33,384 bases of DNA from Candidatus Woesearchaeota archaeon (GTDB lineage: Archaea > Nanobdellota > Nanobdellia > Woesearchaeales > ARS49), in NCBI GenBank assembly GCA_016203445.1, contig JACQMS010000024.1:1-33384 (forward strand), in the 5' to 3' direction. Shown piece by piece: positions 26,270 to 33,384 of this stretch. The position numbers and the translations under genes are program-made. The notes under the pieces were generated by a model that had not been told where the DNA came from, did not search any database, and saw only the letters and a program-made list of their open reading frames with translations. Each line of letters opens with the position of its first letter. The stretch's first letter is position 1.

Positions 26270-27541
26270 ATGGCATCATATCTTTCTCCTAAGGGCACCG
26301 AGGATTTTTTTCCCGAGTTGTGGTCTGTTAAAGTGCAGATCATGAACTCTTTGCGAGCCACTGCATTAAAGTATGGTTTTTTGGAGGTTGAAACTCCTGC
26401 TCTTGAAACTGTTGAATGGCTTACTAAGAAGAGTGGTGATGAAATTCTCGGACAGATTTTTACTTTGGAACAGCGAGGCAGTGAAAGGTTCGGATTGAGG
26501 TTTGATCTTACAGTTCCTATCACAAGATTATTTCTTCAGAAGCAGAAGGAGTTACAAAAACCCGTTAGATGGTTTGGCCTTTCTAGAATGTGGCGTTATG
26601 AAGCTCCCCAAAAAGGCAGGTTGAGGGAGTTCTACCAGCTTTCCGTGGAGTGTTTTGGCTCTGACAGGGTTGAGGCAGATGTTGAAGTTTTGAATTTGTT
26701 TGTTGACTGCTACAAAAATTTTGGATTGACTTCCAATGATTTTAAGGTTAGAATTAATGATAAAAAACTTTTGGAAGGTTTGTTATGGGATTGCATTGGT
26801 GATTCCTGTTCTCCAGAGCTTGTTCAATCATTGTTTAAGATTGTTGATAAGCGTTCGAAGATTGATGATTCTGATTTTTTTAAAGAACTTAAGGGTGCGG
26901 GTCTTTCTGATAAGCAGTCAAAAACGGTTTCAGATATTGTTAGCATTAGGGGTTCTCCTACTACTGTTATACAAAAATTGCGCGCTTTGAATGTAGGCGA
27001 GCGCTTGGTTCAGGAATCTATATTTAATTTTGTTAAGTTGTTTGAGTTTTTACCCAGCGAATTTTTTGAGATAGATCTTAGTATTGCTAGAGGTATAGCG
27101 TACTACACAGGTATTGTTTTTGAGGCTTTTGATGTTTCTGGAGAGTTCAGAGCTTTGGGTGGTGGTGGCAGGTATGATGAGCTCGTATCTCTGTATGGCG
27201 GCGATCCAACTCCAGCCACAGGTTTTGGTATAGGTCTTTCAACACTTTCATTATTGCTTGAAAAGAAGGGGTTGATTCCTAAACCTTTAACGAGTGTTGA
27301 TTATTATATTGCTCCAGTTACTGAAAAATTGTTGAGTACAGCTCTAAAAATTTCTGGTGATTTAAGAAAAAATAATTCTGTTGTTATAGATATATCTTGC
27401 AGGAGTCTTGCAAAACAGTTTTCCTATGCTCAAAGCATTAACGCTAAAAAAGTTGTTATTGTTGGTGAAAAGGATCTGGCTGATGGTAAGGTGACTGTTC
27501 GCGATATGATTACTGGCAAAGAAGTGAAGATGAATGTGTGA
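26270..27541 (+). CDS. hisS: Histidyl-tRNA synthetase
   Basis: KGTEDFFPE, RFDLTVPITR, WRYEAPQKGRLREFYQLSVECFG, RGIAYYTGIVFE, GGGGRYDEL. Confidence 0.97.
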   Translation: MASYLSPKGTEDFFPELWSVKVQIMNSLRATALKYGFLEVETPALETVEWLTKKSGDEILGQIFTLEQRGSERFGLRFDLTVPITRLFLQKQKELQKPVRWFGLSRMWRYEAPQKGRLREFYQLSVECFGSDRVEADVEVLNLFVDCYKNFGLTSNDFKVRINDKKLLEGLLWDCIGDSCSPELVQSLFKIVDKRSKIDDSDFFKELKGAGLSDKQSKTVSDIVSIRGSPTTVIQKLRALNVGERLVQESIFNFVKLFEFLPSEFFEIDLSIARGIAYYTGIVFEAFDVSGEFRALGGGGRYDELVSLYGGDPTPATGFGIGLSTLSLLLEKKGLIPKPLTSVDYYIAPVTEKLLSTALKISGDLRKNNSVVIDISCRSLAKQFSYAQSINAKKVVIVGEKDLADGKVTVRDMITGKEVKMNV

Positions 27542-27588
27542 TCGTTTTTTCGAAAATATTATAAGTGAATGTTCTATTTGTGCGCGAT

Positions 27589-27864
27589 ATGACTAGTTTT
27601 AAAGAGGTTGTGGCCAATAACGTTGCATTGGTGGCTGAACTTTCTGCAAATCGAGGAAAAATATCTGACAGTCTTCGTGCTCGTATTCTTGCGCACATTG
27701 ACGTCATAAAGAGTGAATTAGGCGGGCATATAGAAGCTATTTCTGATATGGCTGATAACCCTGCAGTGTGGAGGGCAAAAAAAGATTCATTGCTTCCTAA
27801 ACTTCAGAGAGAACGTAGTCAGTTGGTAGAATTGCTTTCTGGATGGGAAGGATTCGGATTTTAA
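27589..27864 (+). CDS. Uncharacterised small protein
   Basis: ORF MTSFKEVVANNVALVAELSANRG... Confidence 0.5.
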   Translation: MTSFKEVVANNVALVAELSANRGKISDSLRARILAHIDVIKSELGGHIEAISDMADNPAVWRAKKDSLLPKLQRERSQLVELLSGWEGFGF

Positions 27865-28298
27865 ACTGTGTGATCGTACCATTCTCTTCGTATGAGGTGC
27901 AGTTCTGCGAGTCTTTGAAGGCATTGTTTTCTCTCTGCTCCTCCCCTAATAGTTTGAGGATTTTTTTTTGCGTATCTTAAAAATAGTTCTCTGTATTTTA
28001 TGGGGCTCATTCCACGAAGTGTGTCTTTAGAAAAATGTTCTAGGAGAGATAGTGATTGCACTTCAAATTCCAGGTCTGAAAAAAATCCGAACATTCTTCC
28101 CCAACAGCTTCTCTGTTCTTTTATTGATAGTTCTTCCCATTCTTCAAGGCCTTTCAGTATACTTTGATAATGCATTTCTAATTCTCCTGCATCGCCGTAT
28201 CTTCCTGGAACTACACCAAACCCTAGTATATACTTACTGCATCTTCTCCACTCAAGTATTAATTCCCAATCCGAAATTTCTTCGACCGCTGCCCCCAT
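27861..28298 (-). CDS. Uncharacterised protein
   Basis: 145-aa ORF, convergent 4-bp overlap with 27589-27864. Confidence 0.55.
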   Translation of the reverse strand: MGAAVEEISDWELILEWRRCSKYILGFGVVPGRYGDAGELEMHYQSILKGLEEWEELSIKEQRSCWGRMFGFFSDLEFEVQSLSLLEHFSKDTLRGMSPIKYRELFLRYAKKNPQTIRGGAERKQCLQRLAELHLIRREWYDHTV

Positions 28299-28412
28299 AA
28301 GGGGATTAATGTGCGTATTATTTATAAATGTCGCGTTTTTCGGCGTGCTTGTTTTTCTAGATTTTTTGCAAAATCAAAGCTTTTATAAAGAATTGTGGTG
28401 CTGTCCTTCGGC

Positions 28413-29399
28413 ATGATCATTGATGATATTCGCGGTTCATTATTGAAGGAGTCTTTTTCTGATATTATCGGTCAGAGTCTTGCTAAGAGTCAGTTGAAGG
28501 GCGCGCTTATCTCCGGCAGGCATGTGTTGATTGTTGGTAATCCAGGTGTTGGTAAGACTACTCTTGCTAGGAATGTCGCAAAACTTTTGCCTATTGTTGA
28601 GAGGGTTGATCCTATTACTAAAAAGAAAAAGAAAGTTTCTGGTGTTGATCGTTTTGTTAGAGTTCAAGGGTCTCCAGATTTGAATGTCGAAGACTTGCTT
28701 GGCGATATTGATCCTGTGAAGGCTTTGAAGTTTGGTCCTAAATCTTTAGAGGCTTTTACTCCTGGAAAAATTTTTTTTGCTGATAGAGGTGTTTTGTTTT
28801 TTGATGAAGTTAATAGAGCTCCTGAAAAGTTGCAAAATGCTCTTTTGCAGGTTTTGTCCGAGGGCAAGGCAACTCTTGGCGGGTACACTGTCGATTTTCC
28901 TCTGGACTTCATTTTTATTGGCACTATGAATCCTTCTGAGAGCGCCGCTGTTGAGCCTTTGGGTGATGTTTTTCTCGACAGGTTTGATATTGTTCATGCT
29001 GGCTATCCTGATTCTCTTTCTGATGAGGTTTTGATTGTGAAAACTAAAGGTAGAAAAATTCTTGATTTTCCCGAAAAACTTCTGGAGTCTGTACTGCTTT
29101 TTTTGAGGCTTCTCAGGGAGTCTAAGGAGCTTGATAAAAAGCCCAGTGTTAGGGCATCAATTGGTGTTTATGAGAGGGCGCAGTCTCAGGCGTTAATTTC
29201 TGGCAGAAAGAGTGTTAGTGCTGATGATATTAGAGCTATTCTTGCAAGTGTTTTGTCTCATAGAATTTCTTTGAAGCCCGCGTTTAAGTTTTCTTTGTCA
29301 CCAGAACAGTTTCTTAAGAAAAAGTTTGACGAGTTCTTGGAAGAGCACGAAGAGCTCGCATCTGGTGGTGGTTCTATTCGGCGAGAGTTGGAAGGCTGA
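28413..29399 (+). CDS. MoxR/ChlI-type AAA+ ATPase
   Basis: VGNPGVGKTTLARNVA, GVLFFDEVNRAP, GTMNPSE; TATA cttttataaag about 27 nt upstream. Confidence 0.9.
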   Translation: MIIDDIRGSLLKESFSDIIGQSLAKSQLKGALISGRHVLIVGNPGVGKTTLARNVAKLLPIVERVDPITKKKKKVSGVDRFVRVQGSPDLNVEDLLGDIDPVKALKFGPKSLEAFTPGKIFFADRGVLFFDEVNRAPEKLQNALLQVLSEGKATLGGYTVDFPLDFIFIGTMNPSESAAVEPLGDVFLDRFDIVHAGYPDSLSDEVLIVKTKGRKILDFPEKLLESVLLFLRLLRESKELDKKPSVRASIGVYERAQSQALISGRKSVSADDIRAILASVLSHRISLKPAFKFSLSPEQFLKKKFDEFLEEHEELASGGGSIRRELEG

Positions 29400-30537
29400 G
29401 GGTCAGGAATCTTCTGCTTTTGGTGATGTTGATGGAGAACTCATAGGCAGTATTCTTGATGGCGGTGTAATGTCTGAGGACGCTCGTATTGTTGAAGAGG
29501 CTTCTAATAGGAATATTGGTTCTTTTAATCCTGACATGTTTATGGAGGGTGTTAAAAATTTTCATAATGTTAAGAATCTTTACGGCGAGAGGTTGTTGAG
29601 GTTGTTGACTGGTTTTGATAGTGATTACTTGGAGCAGAATGTTGGTATTCCTGAGTTTCGTAAAGAGTTGTTGGATCAGATTAGGGAGCGTGTTAAAAGG
29701 CTTAAGTCTGAAGGTATTGTTGATACTTCTGGTAATATAACTAGTAAAGGTGAGGATGTTGCAATTATTTCTGCTTTTGTAGAAGAGCTTGATCGTCTGG
29801 AGCCCAAAGGTCTGCAGGGCGAGGTCTTGCAGAAGAAGGTTGAGCATTATGGTTCCAGAGATTTTTCTAGAATTTTTAAGAAGGGTGATAGATATAGAGA
29901 CGTTAATATTAGAGATACTATAAAAACCGTTTTGAGGAGGGGTCGCAAGAATATTATTTCTGATGATTTGAGAGTTTCTCCAAGAATTTCTAAGGGTTCT
30001 ATTATGATAATTTATGGTTTGGATTCTTCTGCTTCTATGAAAGGTGATAAGTTGTTGATGGGCAAACGTGCAGGTATCGCTCTAGCGTATAAGGCTATTA
30101 AGAGGAAGGATAAGGTAGGTGTTATTGTTTTTAGTGACAAGGTTCACATTTCTGAAAGCCCTACCTTGGATATGGGCGCGGTGTTGAAGTCTTTTAGTGG
30201 AGCTCATGCTTTTCGCGAGACTAATTTTGTTTCTCTTTTTGATAAGTGTTCTGAATTGTTTCCTATAGTTTCTGGAGTTACTAAGCACCTCGTGATTATT
30301 AGTGATGCAGTTCCTACTTCTGGTGATGAACCCGAAAAGCTTACTCTTTCTTCTGCGGCTGTTCTTGCTAATCGTGGCGTTACTATTTCTGTGATTGGCA
30401 TAAATCTTGATAATAAGGGTATTGATTTTTCTAGGAAGGTTGCTGATGTTGGTAATGGCCGTTTTTATCTCGCGAATAGCGCAGGAGATATTGATTCCAT
30501 TGTTTTACAGGATTATTATGAGGTTGCGAGAAGTTAA
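29365..30537 (+). CDS. VWA-domain protein (chelatase ChlD-like partner)
   Basis: MIDAS motif GLDSSASMKG; overlaps the MoxR gene; exact start uncertain. Confidence 0.85.
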   Translation: MVVLFGESWKAEGQESSAFGDVDGELIGSILDGGVMSEDARIVEEASNRNIGSFNPDMFMEGVKNFHNVKNLYGERLLRLLTGFDSDYLEQNVGIPEFRKELLDQIRERVKRLKSEGIVDTSGNITSKGEDVAIISAFVEELDRLEPKGLQGEVLQKKVEHYGSRDFSRIFKKGDRYRDVNIRDTIKTVLRRGRKNIISDDLRVSPRISKGSIMIIYGLDSSASMKGDKLLMGKRAGIALAYKAIKRKDKVGVIVFSDKVHISESPTLDMGAVLKSFSGAHAFRETNFVSLFDKCSELFPIVSGVTKHLVIISDAVPTSGDEPEKLTLSSAAVLANRGVTISVIGINLDNKGIDFSRKVADVGNGRFYLANSAGDIDSIVLQDYYEVARS

Positions 30538-30565
30538 TAAAAATAAGATCAGTGTTTTTGACCAT

Positions 30566-31534
30566 TTATTGTAGCCATTCTACTGCGAGTATTGGGAATA
30601 CTATTGTTGCTTCTGCTTCTATAATTGCACTGTTTTTCTCATCTTTTAGCTTGTTCCAGCTTACTGCTTCTTTTGGGTGCGCTCCTGATAGGGATCCGTC
30701 GTATTGTGTTCCTGTTTGTATGTATATCGCGTAATCTAGCCCATTTCTTAGTATTGCCGCGCCTATTAGGTGATGTTTGGGAGTTCCTCCTCCTAAAAAT
30801 ACTCCGCCTGTTTTTTTGGAGTTGAGTATCATTTTGTAGAATGTTGTTAAATCTTTTGCGGTGTCTATAACCAATTTTTCTTTTGTGATTTCATTGTGAA
30901 AGAATATATGGTCTCCCAGTGCTCCATCAACAAATCCTGGCGAGAATATTGGTATATAATTTTTTGTCGCCCAATACAATATGCTGTTCTCATCGCTTAT
31001 TTCTTTTCCTATTTCATAAATGTACTCGCTTGGGCTCCAAACTTTTTTTTCTTTAGTTATTTTTTTTATGAACGCATTGTGAAAGTCTTCAAGCCAGCAA
31101 TAGTGTTCGTCCTGAACTAATATGTTTCCTATTCTGTTGAGCTTGTTTTTTTTTACTTGTGAATCATCCGCGTCAAAACTTCCAAGTTTGAAAGTATTCG
31201 AAGTTTTCATTATATCTTCTTCAATGAGCCCTGTGGTGGTTATTATTGCTTTCACCAGTTTGTTCTTAACAATTTGCGCTATTATCTCCCTGAGCCCGGA
31301 GCTTCCCATATTTGATGTTGCTGTGAGATATATGTCAACGTTTTCTTTTTTCATTAGTTGTATGATTTCTCCTGCTCTTGCTGTGTTGCTTGCTTGGAAT
31401 CCTATGTTTTTGAAACTTTTCAGGAGTTCTAGAACTGTAATTGTCTTATCAATTTTTGGCCCTTTAATTTCTTCAAGTTTGTTGAATGGTATGCCATCAT
31501 CACTTTTTCTTCTTTTGAATGATTTATTGTTCAT
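30566..31534 (-). CDS. dys: Deoxyhypusine synthase
   Basis: TSNMGSSGLREII, PIFSPGFVDGALGDH, GGVFLGGGTPKHH, GTQYDGSLSGAHPKEAVSWNKL. Confidence 0.95.
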   Translation of the reverse strand: MNNKSFKRRKSDDGIPFNKLEEIKGPKIDKTITVLELLKSFKNIGFQASNTARAGEIIQLMKKENVDIYLTATSNMGSSGLREIIAQIVKNKLVKAIITTTGLIEEDIMKTSNTFKLGSFDADDSQVKKNKLNRIGNILVQDEHYCWLEDFHNAFIKKITKEKKVWSPSEYIYEIGKEISDENSILYWATKNYIPIFSPGFVDGALGDHIFFHNEITKEKLVIDTAKDLTTFYKMILNSKKTGGVFLGGGTPKHHLIGAAILRNGLDYAIYIQTGTQYDGSLSGAHPKEAVSWNKLKDEKNSAIIEAEATIVFPILAVEWLQ

Positions 31535-32339
31535 TGTGAATTTTTGATTGTATGCTTTTTTTTAGCTCTTGGTAGGGCGGTGTTAATTGTTCATCTTGTA
31601 ATCCTAAGTCCCTTGCTATTTTGTATGCTTCTACACTCTGTATAAATAAATTTTGTGTTGGTATTTCTGTGAACGTGCGCGCGGCCACTCTTCTTGCTTT
31701 TTTCATCGTGCTTTCTCTTCTTCCTGTTTCTATTTTTGATATTTTTATTGTAGTGCTTTTTGATCCTATGCTCTGCAAAGTCCCTTTTCCTATGGTGCTC
31801 ATTATATCTTCTTCGTATGTTCTTTCTAATGGTGTTATATTGGCAAGTATGTTCTCTGCATGATTTCTTATCGTTGCTAAGAATACTACTATCTGCACCA
31901 ACTCTTTGAATATTGATTCCACAAATTTTTGTATTTCTGGCCGGTCTCTATTTCTTCGCAGCATAGTTTCTTTTCTTCTTATTAGCTCTTTTATTATTAG
32001 TGGTTCTTTGTCTTTGCTGAATCGTACTATTGTGAACAGTTCTATCCCTGCGCGTTGTTCTTTTTCTTTTTCTTCATATATCTGCATTTGTGTGCTTGTT
32101 ATTTCTCTCCCTGTTTTTTTAAGTTCTTGTACAATATGTGAATCATCATCCATATTTCCTTGTTCTTGTACGAATGTTTGAAATTTATTCTTTTTTTCTT
32201 TTAGAAATTCTTTTTTGATAGTAAGCTGCTCTACTTTTTCATCGTGTTCTATTATTTTTTCCAGCAGATCTATGAGGTGTGTGATGACTTGGTGTGTGTA
32301 TTCTATTTCTTGTATGAACATACGATTCTTCTTTATCAT
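31524..32339 (-). CDS. Uncharacterised coiled-coil protein
   Basis: 271-aa ORF overlapping dys start; K/E-rich heptad-like. Confidence 0.65.
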   Translation of the reverse strand: MIKKNRMFIQEIEYTHQVITHLIDLLEKIIEHDEKVEQLTIKKEFLKEKKNKFQTFVQEQGNMDDDSHIVQELKKTGREITSTQMQIYEEKEKEQRAGIELFTIVRFSKDKEPLIIKELIRRKETMLRRNRDRPEIQKFVESIFKELVQIVVFLATIRNHAENILANITPLERTYEEDIMSTIGKGTLQSIGSKSTTIKISKIETGRRESTMKKARRVAARTFTEIPTQNLFIQSVEAYKIARDLGLQDEQLTPPYQELKKSIQSKIHNEQ

Positions 32340-32346
32340 CTAGTTT

Positions 32347-33057
32347 TTAATCTTTTCTCTTTTTGAGAATTGCACTTTTTGGTAATTTTCCATGCGCATC
32401 GCAAATCTTGTATTCTTGTATCATCTGTTCCGGTTGTTCTTTTAATTGTTGCAGAAATAGTGGCAGTATGTAGGGTAGTGATAAAAGGTTTTTGCTTCTT
32501 TCTTGTTGTATCTTTTGGAATTCTTCGGTTATTTCTCCTTTCATATCTGTTAGGAATGGTATGCGTGTATCTATTGCGTGATAGAGGAGAAATGTATCTA
32601 TTGTTTTTGTTGCATGTACTACTGCCCTGCTTATCTCTAGTACGAGTGGCGCGCAGAGTATCCATTGTCTGCCGTTCGTCCCGCTGGCTTCTATATGCGC
32701 GATAAGAGTTCCTAAAAATGCATATCCTATCGTCGCGTTTTCTGTTTTTGATAATTTAATTAGTGTTTTCGCAAATGGTTCTAGTATGCTGGCGTACATT
32801 GTCCTTTCTTTTTCTGGTCCTAGTGTCATATTGTTTGTTGTGAGTGTTTTTTGGTAATCTTTTTGTAATAATTCATAGAGCGCGTGTAGTATTGCTTTGG
32901 GTGTCACACTGTCACATCGCCATTTTAATATTCTATCTTCCAGTCCTGATAGTGTTCTTGCGGTATTTTCATTCAAAAATAGTGCTTCAAACAAGGTATC
33001 ATCTGATTGAGACACGTCGATGCCATCATCCTCATATGGTTCTTCATATACCCCCAT
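32347..33057 (-). CDS. Uncharacterised protein
   Basis: 236-aa ORF, 7 nt upstream of the next ORF. Confidence 0.65.
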   Translation of the reverse strand: MGVYEEPYEDDGIDVSQSDDTLFEALFLNENTARTLSGLEDRILKWRCDSVTPKAILHALYELLQKDYQKTLTTNNMTLGPEKERTMYASILEPFAKTLIKLSKTENATIGYAFLGTLIAHIEASGTNGRQWILCAPLVLEISRAVVHATKTIDTFLLYHAIDTRIPFLTDMKGEITEEFQKIQQERSKNLLSLPYILPLFLQQLKEQPEQMIQEYKICDAHGKLPKSAILKKRKD

Positions 33058-33131
33058 AAAAACCCGTGCTGGAATTTCTTTTGTTCTTTTTAAACCTTTT
33101 GACCGTTTTGGATATATTCTTCGGTGTTAAT

Positions 33132-33384
33132 GCAGTGAATGTGAAAATGTCGGAAACTTTCCACTGGTTCGTAACTGGTGGCTGAAGCAAATCACGCAGT
33201 GAATGTTGAAATGTCGGAAACTTTCCATAGACTGGTGACTGAAGCAAATCATGCAGTGAGTATGGAAAGTTTCTGAGCATGCTCAAGAACCACTGTGATC
33301 TATTGTGTTTAACAACATAGTATTGGTCTTTGACCAATGGTTCTTGACAGTTTCTGAGCATGATCAAGAACCGCTGTGATTCAT
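33132..33384. repeat. Degenerate tandem array of hairpin-rich dispersed repeat (extends past window)
   Basis: Units gcagtgaatg..gtcggaaactttcc..ctggtgactgaagcaaatca at 33132 and 33196; agtttctgagcatgCtcaagaaccactgtgat at 33269 repeated at 33349. Confidence 0.85.

Noticed and set aside
29374-29847. 157-aa minus ORF
   Set aside because: Antisense to the VWA gene
33044-33367. 107-aa minus-strand ORF with internal peptide repetition (LHDLLQSPVYGKFPTFQHSLRDLLQPPV)
   Set aside because: Lies inside the nucleotide repeat array; unit lengths (64 and 57 bp) are not consistently multiples of three, so the open frame is incidental
33132-33384. Possible CRISPR array
   Set aside because: Only a few degenerate, self-complementary units with no constant repeat/unique spacer alternation and no cas genes

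Overview
The window is gene-dense archaeal chromosome, most likely from a DPANN-type or otherwise reduced lineage. Support comes from the archaeal-type EF-1A/S10 pair, deoxyhypusine synthase, archaeal-type ProRS and Ogg2, short TATA-driven and often leaderless promoters, and many 4-bp gene overlaps. I recognise about 45 CDS. They include CDGSH, CBS plus a bacterial-type Lgt, ABC exporters, Ogg, ProRS, AbrB-PhoU, metallophosphoesterase, MOSC, two VapBC pairs, an EndoV homolog, HisS, a MoxR/VWA pair and Dys. No tRNA, rRNA, CRISPR array or transposase was seen. Leads worth following: (1) a receiver domain fused to a Hanks-type kinase, followed by a PHP phosphoesterase; (2) a structured RNA at about 21977-22080 with two competing copies of the closing-stem 3' strand, resembling a switch upstream of an unknown gene; (3) a microprotein cluster (73/34/43 aa, the last zinc-ribbon-like) followed by two structured segments sharing an identical 24-bp terminator-like 3' end; (4) a hairpin-rich dispersed repeat present in inverted orientation at both window edges; (5) an EndoV homolog that has lost catalytic acidic residues; (6) several perfect inverted repeats in promoters, including a 13-bp palindrome shared between the kinase and tuf upstream regions. 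All family calls come from motif reading only; no searches were run.
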